Positions 1 to 9,195 of a stretch of DNA of 64,000 nucleotides are shown here, in pieces. The stretch spans positions 62,001 to 126,000 of the forward strand of contig NZ_BBJS01000023.1 of the NCBI RefSeq assembly GCF_000739895.2. The letters are read 5' to 3'. The first letter of the stretch is position 1. Every line of letters begins with the position of its first letter. The position numbers and the translations under genes are program-made. The notes beneath the pieces are model-generated. The model was not told where the DNA came from, did not search any database, and worked only from the letters and a program-made list of their open reading frames with translations. This DNA is from Sphingomonas paucimobilis NBRC 13935 (GTDB lineage Bacteria; Pseudomonadota; Alphaproteobacteria; Sphingomonadales; Sphingomonadaceae).

Positions 1-1
1 C

Positions 2-1051
2 GCGACGGTCGTGAACGGCCAGCCCTTTGGCCGCACCGTGATCGCCGATTTCGACGCACCCTGGGCGATGACCTTCCTGCCCGACCGGCGGATGCTGGTG
101 ACCGAGAAGGACGGCCGGATGCTGCTCGTCTCCGCCGATGGTCAGCAGCGGCAGACGGTGGCGCAGATCGGCGTCGATTCGGCGGGGCAAGGCGGGCTGA
201 TGGACGTGGTCCTCGCCCCCGACTTCGCGCAGAGCGGGCGCGTCTATTTCAGCTATTCGGCCGCCGCCGATGGCGGCAAGCGCGTCGTGCTGGCGCGCGG
301 CCGCTTGCAAGAGGCGAACGGCACCGCCCAGCTGACCGGCATCGAGACGCTGTGGAACGCCACACCCGCCGTGACTGGCGATGGCCATTATTCGGGTCGC
401 ATCGCCTTCTCGCCCGATGGCCAGTATCTGTTCTTCACGGCGGGCGACCGGCAGAAGTTCACGCCCGCACAGGATCCCAAGGCTACGCTCGGCAAGGTGC
501 TGCGCCTGACCCCGGACGGCCAGCCGGCGCCGGGCAACCCGCTGGCCGCGCAAGGGTTCGATCCGGCCGTCTGGTCCTATGGCCATCGCAATCTGCTCGG
601 CATCGCCTTCGACGGCGCGGGCAATTTGTGGGAACAGGAAATGGGGCCGAAGGGCGGGGACGAGGTCAATCTGATCCTGCCGGGCCGCAATTATGGCTGG
701 CCCAATGCCTCCAACGGATCGCATTATGACGGCCGCGACATTCCCGACCACCGTGCCGGCGACGGCTATGAAGCGCCCAAGGTCTGGTGGAACCCGGTCA
801 TCTCGCCGGGCGGGTTGATGATCTATTCGGGCTCGCTTTTCCCGCAATGGCGCGGCGACGCCTTTATCGGCGGCCTGTCGAGCAAGGCGCTGGTCCGTGT
901 CGACCTGAACGGCACCGATGCCGCCAAGGGCGACCAATGGGATATGGGCGCGCGCATCCGCGAAGTCGAGCAGGGTCCCGACGGTGCCATTTACGTGCTG
1001 GAGGATGGCGGCGATTCGCAAGGGCGCCTGATCAAGCTGACACCAGCCTGA
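2..1051 (+). CDS. PQQ-dependent sugar dehydrogenase (GSDH family), 5'-partial
   Basis: Soluble aldose sugar dehydrogenase of the glucose/sorbosone dehydrogenase beta-propeller family, which oxidises aldoses with PQQ in the periplasm and passes electrons to the respiratory chain. Visible family signatures are APWAMTFLPDRRMLVTEKDG near the start, SYGHRNLLGIAFD, the WEQEMGPKGGDEVN stretch and NYGWP. A GTG at 11 could start the protein, but the frame is open to the window edge and the N-terminal signal peptide expected for this family is not present. The true start therefore probably lies upstream of the window. It is followed on the same strand by a ROK regulator. The family is clear; substrate and start are not. 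Confidence 0.88.
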   Translation, partial: ATVVNGQPFGRTVIADFDAPWAMTFLPDRRMLVTEKDGRMLLVSADGQQRQTVAQIGVDSAGQGGLMDVVLAPDFAQSGRVYFSYSAAADGGKRVVLARGRLQEANGTAQLTGIETLWNATPAVTGDGHYSGRIAFSPDGQYLFFTAGDRQKFTPAQDPKATLGKVLRLTPDGQPAPGNPLAAQGFDPAVWSYGHRNLLGIAFDGAGNLWEQEMGPKGGDEVNLILPGRNYGWPNASNGSHYDGRDIPDHRAGDGYEAPKVWWNPVISPGGLMIYSGSLFPQWRGDAFIGGLSSKALVRVDLNGTDAAKGDQWDMGARIREVEQGPDGAIYVLEDGGDSQGRLIKLTPA

Positions 1052-1155
1052 TCGCCCGCTCCCCCGATCCGTGCCGTTATCGTTTGCGCGAAGGTGACGG
1101 CACGGCTTGACCTGACACCCCCATCGTGTCGAAGAAGCGGTGGGGAGAGATATAA

Positions 1156-2397
1156 ATGACATCGCCGCACCCGATTCCACCGGGCCGCCGCCGCGCCGAG
1201 GGACATTCGCGCGACGCCCGGCTGTCGCGCGGGCTGTCGGGCACCAATTTGGAGCGTGCGGGCGATTATAATTTGCGTACCGTGCTGCAGGTCATCCGCG
1301 TCCACCGCGAGTCGACCCGCGTCGCGATCGCCCAGCAGACCGGGCTGACCGCGCCGACCATCGCCAACATCACCGGCCGCTTGATGGAGATGGGACTGGT
1401 CCGCAATGCCGGGCGCCTCCACGGCGGGCGCGGCCAGCCGGCGCTCAAGATCGAACTGTGCCCCGACGGCGCGTTCGGCATCGGGCTGACCATCGATCGC
1501 GACCATCTGTCGCTCGCCATTCTTGACCTGGCCGGCCGGGTGCGCGCCCGGACGACGCAGGAGATCGCCTTTGCCGGCCCCGATCAGGTCCTGGCCTTTG
1601 TCCAGGGCGCGCTGCCCCCCGCTCTAGCCGAGGGGGATGTGACGCGCGAACGGGTGCTGGGGGTCGGCGTTGCCATGCCCGACGATGTCGGCCGCTCGCT
1701 GCCCGACCAGCCCCAGGGTTACGACCAGTGGGATGCGATCGACCTCGACGCGCTGCTCGGCCCCGTCCTCCCCTGGCCGATCTACCGCGACAATGACGCC
1801 GCCGCCGCCGCGCTGGGCGAGACGCAATATGACGAGGCGTTCGGCTGCCCCAGCTTCTTCTATCTACTGATCACCGCCGGGCTTGGCGGCGGGCTGGTGA
1901 TCGATCGCAGCTATCATCGCGGCGCGCATGGCCGGTCGGGGGAGATCGGCCTGATGCCCGATCCCACCGCCGGGCGGCCGGGGGCGGTGGTGCAGGACTG
2001 CGTCTCGCTCGCCGCGCTGCGCACCCGACTGGCGGCGGTGGGGCAGAGCCTGACCTCGCCCGAGATGCTGGCGACGCAGGACGATCCGCAGGCGTTGGCC
2101 GTGATCGACCAGTGGATCGCCGACTCGGTCGCGGCGCTGGTCCAGCCCTTGGTGGCGGTCACCACTTTGTTCGATCCCGACGCGATCTTGATCGGCGGAC
2201 GTTTGCCGGCCGATCTCAACACCCGGCTGGCAGCGGCGATCGGGGAGGCGCTGGCGGCGATCGATCTGCCCACCCGGCCCGACATCCGCCCTGCGCATAT
2301 GGCGCAGGATGCCCCCGCGATCGGGGCGGCGATGCTGCCCTTCATGGACCGGTTGCTGCCCTCCGACTCGATCCTGATCCAGGCGGGGCGGGGATAG
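1156..2397 (+). CDS. ROK family transcriptional regulator
   Basis: NagC/XylR-type repressor: an N-terminal winged helix-turn-helix followed by a sugar-kinase-like (ROK) sensor domain. The helix-turn-helix is at about residues 45-95 (TRVAIAQQTGLTAPTIANIT, then the GGRGQPALK wing turn). The ROK core shows GLGVGVAMPDDVG, NDAAAAALGE and AGLGGGLVID. The zinc-binding CxCGxxGC motif of active ROK kinases is not present, so it is probably a sensor rather than an enzyme. GGGGAGAGA lies just before the ATG. The protein is clearly paralogous to the regulator at 39889, including the NLERAxDxN lead-in. It probably responds to a sugar or sugar phosphate handled by the neighbouring dehydrogenase or transporter (inference). 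Confidence 0.92.
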   Translation: MTSPHPIPPGRRRAEGHSRDARLSRGLSGTNLERAGDYNLRTVLQVIRVHRESTRVAIAQQTGLTAPTIANITGRLMEMGLVRNAGRLHGGRGQPALKIELCPDGAFGIGLTIDRDHLSLAILDLAGRVRARTTQEIAFAGPDQVLAFVQGALPPALAEGDVTRERVLGVGVAMPDDVGRSLPDQPQGYDQWDAIDLDALLGPVLPWPIYRDNDAAAAALGETQYDEAFGCPSFFYLLITAGLGGGLVIDRSYHRGAHGRSGEIGLMPDPTAGRPGAVVQDCVSLAALRTRLAAVGQSLTSPEMLATQDDPQALAVIDQWIADSVAALVQPLVAVTTLFDPDAILIGGRLPADLNTRLAAAIGEALAAIDLPTRPDIRPAHMAQDAPAIGAAMLPFMDRLLPSDSILIQAGRG

Positions 2398-2427
2398 GGA
2401 CGCCCCACTCCCCCATTCCCCCCACTC

Positions 2428-2452
2428 CGTTCAGCCTGAGCGCAGTCGAAGG
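2428..2452 (+). repeat. Interspersed sphingomonad-type repeat, single copy
   Basis: A 25-base unit beginning CGTTCAGCCTGAGCGCAGTC, between the ROK gene and the next small gene. Nearly the same unit occurs twice as an inverted pair at 9002-9026 and 9074-9098. Its function is unknown; intergenic placement and dyad arrangement elsewhere suggest a REP-like element. Confidence 0.6.
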
Positions 2453-2612
2453 CCACGCGGTGACATCAACCCATGCATACGCTCAATCATCTGGTCTTCG
2501 GACTGAGCGGGGCGGGTGGCGCAAAGGCAGCGACGCGGATGGGGTGACCGCATTTGCATGCTGTCGCCATCCGTCGGTAAATAGCCGCACGCAGTGGAGA
2601 AAGCGGCGGCTC

Positions 2613-2972
2613 ATGTTTCGCGGGTTGATCGCCTGGATGGATCGTGACTGGGCCAGGCAGGATTACAATGTGACATTCCGGTCGTGGCAGCGTGTCCTGT
2701 GGGTTCTGCCCGTATTGGTCAGCTTGATTCTTGCCGACATGCTGGAGGTCTTCGGTCTGCCGAGCAATGGCGCGGTCGGGCTTACCATATTCGCCTTTGG
2801 GGTCGTCACCTCGTTGGTGGTCACGGCCGTCTCGCTCTATCGCTGGGCCATGGGTTACGGCCGGTCGGATTATCAGGAGCGCAAGGCGGCAGAGCTTAAG
2901 GCCGCGTTGGCGGCGCGGCGGGCCGGATCGAACGGCGTCAATCGAAACCCAAAGGGTAAGAAGGACCGGTAG
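2613..2972 (+). CDS. Small two-helix membrane protein, unknown function
   Basis: A 119-residue protein that I do not recognise. Two hydrophobic stretches (about residues 28-45, WVLPVLVSLILADMLEVF, and 53-75, VGLTIFAFGVVTSLVVTAV) look like membrane helices. They follow a charged N-terminus and precede a basic C-terminal tail rich in Lys, Arg and Ala that should be cytoplasmic. The frame is open from 2112, but that upstream part lies antisense to the 3' end of the ROK gene and reads like a shadow. The ATG at 2613, with GGAGAAAG about 10 bases upstream, is the better start. Confidence 0.6.
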   Translation: MFRGLIAWMDRDWARQDYNVTFRSWQRVLWVLPVLVSLILADMLEVFGLPSNGAVGLTIFAFGVVTSLVVTAVSLYRWAMGYGRSDYQERKAAELKAALAARRAGSNGVNRNPKGKKDR

Positions 2973-3006
2973 GCGCCTGTCCTACCGGTCCATGGGCGAT
3001 CCGATT

Positions 3007-4077
3007 TCACGCCGCCTGCAACGCCTCCATCGCCACCGCCGCGATGTCATTGCCCAACTGGTCCACCCGCGCCGGATCGGCGTCCCAGGCGAACATGAAC
3101 CGCGCGCCGCCGCCGATGAAGGTGTAGAATCGCCAGCCCCGCGCCCGCAGCCCATCGAGCACCGCCGGCGGCGCACTGAGGAACACCGCATTCGCCTCGA
3201 CCGCGAACATGGGCGCGATGCCGGGCAGCCCCGCGACCCGGGCCGCCAGTCGCTGCGCACAGGCATTGGCATGGGCGGCGTTGCGCAGCCAGGCACCGCT
3301 GTCGAGCATCCCGATCCAGGGCGCGGCCAGATAGCGCATCTTGGACGCGAGCTGCCCCGCCTGTTTGCAGCGATAGTCGAAATCCTCCGCCAGCACGGGG
3401 TCGAAGAACAGGATCGCCTCGCCGACCGCCATGCCGTTCTTGGTCCCGCCGAAGCACAGCACGTCGACGCCTGCCCGCCATGTCATGTCGGCGGGCGAGC
3501 AGCCGAGCGCCGCACAGGCATTGGCGAAGCGCGCCCCGTCCATGTGCAGCCGCAGGCCCAGATCCCGGCATGTCGCTGACAGCGCCTGAATCTCGGCGAG
3601 CGTATAGACCTGTCCCGTTTCGGTCGGCTGGGTGATCGTCACAGCGCGGGGTTTGGGGAAATGGATATCCGAGCGGCCGGTGGCGAGGGCGCGGACCGCG
3701 TCGGGGGTCAGCTTGCCGTCCTCGGTCTGTGCGACGAGCAGCTTCGACCCGTTGGAGAAGAATTCGGGCGCGCCGCACTCGTCGGTCTCGACATGCGCCG
3801 AGGCCGAGCAGATCACGCTATGATAGCTCTGGCACAGGGCGGCGAGCGCCAGCGAATTGGCCGCCGTGCCGTTGAACGCGAAGAACACCTCGCACTTGGT
3901 CTGGAACAGCGTGCGGAACGCGTCCGCCGCGCGGTCGGTGAAGGGGTCTTCGCCATAAGCGGGGACATAGCCCTGATTCGCCTCGGCCATCGCTGCCCAG
4001 GCCTCGGGGCAGATTCCGGCATAGTTGTCGCTGGCGAATTGCTGGGGGCCGAATGGCTGGGGCATGACCGCGTTCAT
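3007..4077 (-). CDS. ltaE: Low-specificity L-threonine aldolase
   Basis: PLP-dependent aldolase of the beta-eliminating lyase family (fold type I) that cleaves L-threonine or L-allo-threonine to glycine and acetaldehyde in the cytoplasm. Visible motifs are FASDNYAGICPEA near the N-terminus, the conserved HMDGARFANA stretch and CFGGTKNG carrying the PLP-binding lysine. At 356 residues it has the usual family length. The frame extends upstream to 4251, but AGAAGGA six bases before the ATG at 4077 supports this start. It stands alone, convergent with the small membrane gene and divergent from the LacI gene. Confidence 0.9.
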   Translation of the reverse strand: MNAVMPQPFGPQQFASDNYAGICPEAWAAMAEANQGYVPAYGEDPFTDRAADAFRTLFQTKCEVFFAFNGTAANSLALAALCQSYHSVICSASAHVETDECGAPEFFSNGSKLLVAQTEDGKLTPDAVRALATGRSDIHFPKPRAVTITQPTETGQVYTLAEIQALSATCRDLGLRLHMDGARFANACAALGCSPADMTWRAGVDVLCFGGTKNGMAVGEAILFFDPVLAEDFDYRCKQAGQLASKMRYLAAPWIGMLDSGAWLRNAAHANACAQRLAARVAGLPGIAPMFAVEANAVFLSAPPAVLDGLRARGWRFYTFIGGGARFMFAWDADPARVDQLGNDIAAVAMEALQAA

Positions 4078-4347
4078 CACAAATCCTTCTGTCCGTGTCG
4101 CGAGTCGGATGAAGGAAAGTGGCGGTTCGTCCCGTTGTTGCCGGTTCGGCCACATCCCTCCCCGTGTCTGGAGAGGCACCACCTTGCCGGGGGGCAGGTT
4201 GGTGCCGGGCGACGGCCCGACTCTTGATGCTGGCGCGGCGCTTAACCGCATGGGATGGCGGAATCAAGCAGGGGGACGTGCGCTCACCTCCACAAAAGGG
4301 ACGCGGAGCATTGCGTATCCGGTCCGAAAAGTGGAAGCGTAAACGTT

Positions 4348-5415
4348 ATGAGCATCAAGACTACGCGGCGCGGCAGCAGCGCTCCCACGATCAGCGATGT
4401 CGCGCGCGCCGCCGGCGTGTCGTTGATGACCGTCTCGCGCGTCATCAACAACGAGGCCAATGTTCGCCCCGTCACCCGCGAAAAGGTGGAAGCGGCGATC
4501 GCGCAGCTCAATTACGCGCCCAACCCGGCGGCGCGCAGCCTGGCAGGCGCTGCGCAAATCCGCATCGGCATGCTCTACAGCAATCCCAGCCAAGGCTTCC
4601 TCAGCGAGTTCCTGCTCGGCACGCTCGATCAGGCGTCACGGCTGGACGTGCAGATGGTGGTCGAGAAATGCGAGATCGGCGACCATGAGGTGGAGGTGGC
4701 GCGCCATCTGATCGCCGGCGGGATCGACGGGGTGATCCTGCCACCGCCCCTGTGCGAGGCGGAGGCGGTGCTGTCGCTGCTGCGCGAAGCCGGGGTGCCT
4801 GCGGTGGTGGTCGCGACCGGTCGTCCCCCGGAGGAGATGCCCGAGGCGACCATGGCCGTGCGGATCGACGACCGTGCGGCGGCCGAGGCGATGACCCGCC
4901 ACGTCATGACTTTGGGCCATCGCCGCATCGGTTTCATCTGCGGCAACCCCAATCTGACTGCCAGTGCGCGGCGGTATGAGGGGTTCCGCGCCGCACTGGA
5001 CGCCGCGAGCGTGCCGTTCGACGAGGATCTGGTGGCGCCCGGCCTCTATACCTATCGCTCGGGGCTGGACGCGGCGGAGCGGCTGCTCGACCTGTCCGAA
5101 CCGCCGACCGCGATCATCGCCTCCAACGACGATATGGCGGCGGCGACGGTGGCGGTGGCGCATCGCCGCGGGCTCGACGTGCCTAGCGACCTGACCGTTT
5201 GCGGTTTCGACGACACCACGCTGTCGACGACGATCTGGCCCGAGCTGACCACGATCCACCAGCCGATCGCCGACATGGCGCGTGCGGCGGTGGAGATGAT
5301 GGCAACCGTCATCCGCCAGAAAAATGCCGAGGCCGCGCCGCATCGCCTGCTCGACTTTAGCCTGATCCGGCGCCAGTCGGATGCCGCGCCGCGCCGGCGC
5401 CCCCGTGAGATATGA
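4348..5415 (+). CDS. LacI family transcriptional regulator
   Basis: A 355-residue repressor. The classic LacI helix-turn-helix is at residues 11-32 (APTISDVARAAGVSLMTVSR) with the hinge helix region up to about residue 60. A periplasmic-binding-protein-like effector domain follows (RIGMLYSNPS, GHRRIGFICGNP, CGFDDTTLS, TTIHQPIADM). The ATG at 4348 is preceded by GGAAG; an open stretch from 4255 is probably untranslated. It lies directly upstream of the sugar-porter gene. A LacI-type operator at 5472-5485 between the two suggests that it controls that transporter, and palindromes at the GH92 cluster suggest a wider regulon (inference). Confidence 0.93.
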   Translation: MSIKTTRRGSSAPTISDVARAAGVSLMTVSRVINNEANVRPVTREKVEAAIAQLNYAPNPAARSLAGAAQIRIGMLYSNPSQGFLSEFLLGTLDQASRLDVQMVVEKCEIGDHEVEVARHLIAGGIDGVILPPPLCEAEAVLSLLREAGVPAVVVATGRPPEEMPEATMAVRIDDRAAAEAMTRHVMTLGHRRIGFICGNPNLTASARRYEGFRAALDAASVPFDEDLVAPGLYTYRSGLDAAERLLDLSEPPTAIIASNDDMAAATVAVAHRRGLDVPSDLTVCGFDDTTLSTTIWPELTTIHQPIADMARAAVEMMATVIRQKNAEAAPHRLLDFSLIRRQSDAAPRRRPREI

Positions 5416-5471
5416 CGGGCGGGATATGATAGGGGCGCATCCGCGCAGCCGCTTGACGCGGCGATGTTTTA

Positions 5472-5485
5472 AGATAGCGTTACCA
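5472..5485. promoter_or_regulatory. Putative LacI-family operator before the sugar transporter
   Basis: AGATAGCGTTACCA. Read on the other strand it is TGGTAACGCTATCT, close to the xyl-box palindrome TGGTAGCGCTAACA known for a LacI-type regulator in xanthomonads. It sits about 90 bases before the transporter start and just after the LacI gene. Similar palindromes occur at 56155 and 56304. Confidence 0.5.
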
Positions 5486-5573
5486 TCGAACGCCGGTCGC
5501 ATGTTGCGCTGGTGACAGGACGAGCTCGTGCGGATAGGCGAAGACGCCACGCGCGGACGAGGAGAGGGCCCGA

Positions 5574-6998
5574 GTGACCGATAATGTGAGAGGATTGGAC
5601 GCCGCACGCGTCAATCATGGTTTCATCGCCGCGATCGTGGTCGTCGCGACCATCGGCGGCTTCATGTTCGGCTATGACTCAGGCGTCATCAACGGCACCC
5701 AGAAGGGGCTGGAGGCCGCCTTCGACCTCGGCCGGCTGGGCGTGGGCGTCAATGTCGGCGCGATCCTGGTCGGCTCGGCGATCGGTGCGTTCGGCGCCGG
5801 CCGGTTGGCCGATGCGATCGGCCGCCGCAACGTGATGATGCTCGCCGCCGGACTGTTCCTGGTCAGCGCCATTCTGGCGGGCGCGGCGAACAGCTCGGCC
5901 ATCTTCATCCTGGCTCGCATCATCGGCGGCTTGGGCGTCGGCGCGGCCAGCGTCATCTCGCCCGTCTATATCTCCGAAGTGACCCCCGCCTCGATTCGCG
6001 GCCGGCTGTCGAGCGTGCAGCAGGTGATGATCATCACCGGTCTGACTGGCGCCTTTGTCGCTAACTTCGCGCTCGCCCGCTATGCCGGGGGCTCGACCGC
6101 CGAATTCTGGCTGGGCTTCCCCGCCTGGCGCTGGATGTTCTGGCTGCAGGCGATTCCGGCCGCCATCTATTTCGCGGCGCTGTCGATCATCCCCGAAAGC
6201 CCGCGCTTCCTGGTCGCCAAGAGCCGCGATGCCGACGCGCATACCGTCCTGACCAAGCTGTTCGGCGAGGCCGAGGCGACCCGGAAGGTGGCCGAGATCC
6301 GCGCCAGCCTGGCCGCCGATCACCACAAGCCCAAGCTGTCCGACCTGATCGACAAGACGACCGGCAAGATCCGCCCCATCCTGTGGGCGGGTATCGGCCT
6401 GGCGGTGTTCCAGCAGCTCGTCGGCATCAACGTCGTCTTCTATTACGGGGCGACCCTGTGGGAAGCGGTCGGCTTCTCGGAAGATTACGCGCTCCAGACC
6501 AACATCCTGTCGGGCGTGCTGTCGATCGCGGCCTGCCTGTTCACCATCGCGACCGTCGACAAGATCGGCCGCAAGCCGCTGCTGCTGATCGGCTCGGCGG
6601 GCATGGCGGTGACGCTGGCGATCGTCGCCTATGCCTTCTCGACCGCCGTCACCGGCGCGAACGGCGCGGTGAGCCTGCCCGGCAACAACGGCGTGATCGC
6701 GCTGGTCGCCGCCAACCTCTATGTCATCTTCTTCAACGCCAGCTGGGGCCCGGTCATGTGGGTCATGCTGGGCGAGATGTTCCCGAACCAGATTCGCGGA
6801 TCGGGCCTGGCGGTCTCGGGCTTTGCCCAGTGGATCGCCAATGCCGCCATCTCGGTCAGCTTCCCGACGCTGGCGGTATCGCCGGGTCTGAGCATCACCT
6901 ATTTCGGCTATGCGTTCTTCGCGGCGGTGTCGTTCTTCTTCGTCCGCGCGATGGTGAACGAAACCCGGGGTCGCGAGCTGGAAGACATGGCGGGATAA
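5574..6998 (+). CDS. MFS sugar porter (sugar:H+ symporter)
   Basis: A 474-residue inner-membrane transporter of the sugar porter family of the major facilitator superfamily, expected to have 12 helices and import a monosaccharide with protons. Signatures are all present: GFMFGYDSGVING in helix 1, GRLADAIGRRN between helices 2 and 3, RGRLSSVQQ, PESPRFLVAK after helix 6, QQLVGINVVFYYG in helix 7, DKIGRKPLLLIGSAG and the C-terminal NETRGRELED (PETKG-type). The GTG start at 5574 is preceded by GAGGAGAGG. It follows a LacI gene and a putative operator and ends in a strong terminator. The substrate cannot be read from the sequence; mannose or glucose fits the glycosidase cluster downstream. Confidence 0.94.
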   Translation: MTDNVRGLDAARVNHGFIAAIVVVATIGGFMFGYDSGVINGTQKGLEAAFDLGRLGVGVNVGAILVGSAIGAFGAGRLADAIGRRNVMMLAAGLFLVSAILAGAANSSAIFILARIIGGLGVGAASVISPVYISEVTPASIRGRLSSVQQVMIITGLTGAFVANFALARYAGGSTAEFWLGFPAWRWMFWLQAIPAAIYFAALSIIPESPRFLVAKSRDADAHTVLTKLFGEAEATRKVAEIRASLAADHHKPKLSDLIDKTTGKIRPILWAGIGLAVFQQLVGINVVFYYGATLWEAVGFSEDYALQTNILSGVLSIAACLFTIATVDKIGRKPLLLIGSAGMAVTLAIVAYAFSTAVTGANGAVSLPGNNGVIALVAANLYVIFFNASWGPVMWVMLGEMFPNQIRGSGLAVSGFAQWIANAAISVSFPTLAVSPGLSITYFGYAFFAAVSFFFVRAMVNETRGRELEDMAG

Positions 6999-7027
6999 AC
7001 GCCATACCGATGTGAGACGCCTGACGG

Positions 7028-7058
7028 CCCGCCTCCCCAAGGAGGCGGGTCTTTTTTT
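7028..7058 (+). terminator. Rho-independent terminator of the sugar porter
   Basis: A perfect nine-base stem (CCCGCCTCC / GGAGGCGGG) with a CCAA loop, followed by TCTTTTTTT. It lies 30 bases after the transporter stop. Confidence 0.93.
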
Positions 7059-7146
7059 GCCTGGATACCTCGCTCTCCATTCAGCCTGACCGTCCAGCGG
7101 TTCAACAATGACGCGGTTCCATCGGCAGGACCGCGACGCAAGGCGA

Positions 7147-7686
7147 TCAGTTGGCGCGGTCGAGTTCTATCTCCACCCGGCGATTGCGCGCGCGGCCGGC
7201 GCTGTCGTCGGTGCCGTCGGGCTTGGCATTGGGGGCGATGGGGCGCGTCTCGCCAAGGGCGATCACCTTCATCCTGGCGGACGCGATCCCCTTGCCCGCC
7301 AGATAGTCGCGCGCCGCTTCGGCGCGCTGGCGCGACATGCGCCGATTGCCCGCGTCATCGCCGTCGCTGTCCGAATGGCCGCGCAGGATCAGGTGCCCCT
7401 GCCGTACCGCCGGATCGGCCGCCAACCGGTCGAGCGCAGCCTTGGCCTCGCGGTCGAGTTCGGCACCGCCCTCGGGAAAGCCGATCGTCGTCGCACTCGC
7501 GTCGGGCTGGGCCGGCGGCTTCGCTGCGCTGCGTGCCGTCGCGCCGGGCGAAGGTTCAGGGATGGGCAGTTCGATCGAAGTCCCGTTGGAGCCGGCCTGA
7601 CGCGCCACCTCGCCGCCCTCGCCGCAGCCGCTCAACATAGTGGCAAGCCCGGCCATCATCCCCCAGGCCCCCAATCGCAATCGCAT
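7147..7686 (-). CDS. OmpA-family peptidoglycan-associated lipoprotein
   Basis: A 179-residue outer-membrane lipoprotein. The N-terminal signal peptide ends in the lipobox LSGC (Cys21). A linker rich in Pro and Ala follows, then a C-terminal OmpA-like domain (about residues 75-178) that binds peptidoglycan non-covalently. Key residues seen are LRGHSDSDGDDAGNRRMSRQ, RAEAARDYL and the C-terminal RARNRRVEIEL. It differs from Pal in having no tol genes nearby. It is convergent with the MFS gene and its terminator, and is transcribed as a single gene. Confidence 0.88.
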   Translation of the reverse strand: MRLRLGAWGMMAGLATMLSGCGEGGEVARQAGSNGTSIELPIPEPSPGATARSAAKPPAQPDASATTIGFPEGGAELDREAKAALDRLAADPAVRQGHLILRGHSDSDGDDAGNRRMSRQRAEAARDYLAGKGIASARMKVIALGETRPIAPNAKPDGTDDSAGRARNRRVEIELDRAN

Positions 7687-7813
7687 GTCCCTACCCCGTC
7701 ATCCGGCCCGATCCCCCCTGGCCGGTCCGCCCGGGCGCGGACCATAGGTAAGGCATTGGAACCACGCAAACCGACTTTGCGTGCGCCCCCGGTCTGAAAC
7801 GGGCCAGATATCG

Positions 7814-8893
7814 CTATTCGGTCTCCGCCTCGGGAAGCGCGACGCCGCGCTCCTCGCTCAGGATGCGCCAGCCCGCCAGGAACAGGGCCGCGACGACCGG
7901 GCCGACGACGATACCGCTCAGCCCCAGCACCTCGATGCCGCCCAGCGTGGTCAGCAGCACGATCCAGTCGGGCAGGCCCGTGTCGCGACCGACCAGGATG
8001 GGCCGCAGGATATTGTCGGCCAGCCCGATGACCAGCACGCCCGAGACAATGACCACCGCCCCCTGCCAGATTGCACCCGTGGCGAGCAGATAGACGGCAA
8101 CCGGCCCCCAGATGATGGCCGGCCCGATCGCGGGCAGCAGCGCCGCGATCGCCATCAGCACCCCCCAGAGCAGCGCCGCCGGCAACCCGACGATCCAGAA
8201 GGTGATCGCCCCCAGTGCGCCCTGCACCAGCCCGACGATGACCGATCCCTTGATCGTCGCGCGCACCACCGCCACGAACGTCTCGACCAGCCGTGCGGCG
8301 ACGCCCTGCTCCAGCGGCAGCGCGCGGACGAAGGCGGGACCGAGACGCTCGCCATCGCGGATCAGGAAGAAGGCGATATAGAGCCCCACGCCGAATGTCA
8401 GCGCGAAGGCAAAGGCATTGCGCCCGATCGACAGCGCCTGGGTGGCGATCTGGCTGACGCTGCTGCTCAAGGTGCGCGAGATGCGCGATTGCAGCCCCTC
8501 CAGGCTACCGACGCCCGAATTGTCCATCGCCTGGCGCAGACGGGTGGGGAGGGCATCGCGAATCTGCTGGAAATATTGGGCGAAATCGATCTGGCCGCTG
8601 CGCATCTTCAGATAGACGCCCGATGCCTGATCGACGACCATGCTGCCGATGAGCAGGGTCGGCACCACCACGGCGAAGGTGATGATCAGCATGGTCAGCC
8701 CGGCCGCCAGATTGCGCCGGCCGCCGGTCTGCGCCAGCAACCATTGGAACAGCGAGCGGAACAGGATCGCCGCCAACGCCGCCCAGAGCAGCGCGATCAG
8801 GAAGCTGGAAATCACCGCCGTCAGCGCGATGGTGATAAGCGCGAGGAAAAGGATGAATCCCCCTCGCTCGATCCGTTGGCGGTCGATGGTCAT
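7814..8893 (-). CDS. AI-2E family transporter (PerM/UPF0118)
   Basis: A 359-residue polytopic inner-membrane protein of the AI-2E transporter family, whose members export or exchange small solutes and in some cases Na+/H+. Hydrophobic segments near the N-terminus (FILFLALITIALTAVISSF, LLWAALAAILF) and a central soluble stretch with YFQQIRDALPTRLRQAMD are typical. So is the C-terminal block (PAALLWGVLMAIAALLPAIG, GLADNILRPILVGRDT). I start at the ATG at 8893 because GGGGA lies seven bases upstream; an ATG at 8941 is also in frame. The substrate is unknown. Confidence 0.87.
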   Translation of the reverse strand: MTIDRQRIERGGFILFLALITIALTAVISSFLIALLWAALAAILFRSLFQWLLAQTGGRRNLAAGLTMLIITFAVVVPTLLIGSMVVDQASGVYLKMRSGQIDFAQYFQQIRDALPTRLRQAMDNSGVGSLEGLQSRISRTLSSSVSQIATQALSIGRNAFAFALTFGVGLYIAFFLIRDGERLGPAFVRALPLEQGVAARLVETFVAVVRATIKGSVIVGLVQGALGAITFWIVGLPAALLWGVLMAIAALLPAIGPAIIWGPVAVYLLATGAIWQGAVVIVSGVLVIGLADNILRPILVGRDTGLPDWIVLLTTLGGIEVLGLSGIVVGPVVAALFLAGWRILSEERGVALPEAETE

Positions 8894-9001
8894 GCTGCCG
8901 TCCCCTTTTCGCATCGCGCCCCAACCGTCACGTCGCCGCAACGGTTCCGTGATTTGGATTAGGAGGATGATGGCGACTGCAGGAATAAAAATCCCCCGCC
9001 C

Positions 9002-9195
9002 CGTTCAGCCTAAGCGAAGTCGAAGGTCATGCGGGGCGCTCTCCGCAAGCGTGAGGCGACCGGATTCCCTTGGCCTTCGACTTCGCTCAGGCTCAACGGA
9101 GGTTTTGGCTATTCCTCCCCCTACAAGGGGAGGTGGCAGCCCGAAGGGTTGACGAAGGGGTGTCGCCGTCAGCCGGAACACCCCTCCGTCAAATC
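9002..9195. repeat. Intergenic inverted repeats of sphingomonad type
   Basis: Two 25-base arms (9002-9026 and 9074-9098) are inverted copies of the unit at 2428. A second dyad follows at about 9157-9197 (GACGAAGGGGTGTC and its near reverse complement ACACCCCTCCGTC). The block lies between the AI-2E gene and the end of gltB. The second dyad may also serve as a terminator hairpin for gltB, though no clear T-run follows. Confidence 0.6.

Noticed and set aside
5679..7040. Minus-strand frame of 453 codons opposite the sugar porter
   Set aside because: Antisense to a complete MFS gene and overlapping its terminator.
9002..9195. Ends of an insertion sequence
   Set aside because: The inverted arms enclose only 47 bases and the same unit occurs alone at 2428; an interspersed intergenic repeat is a better reading.
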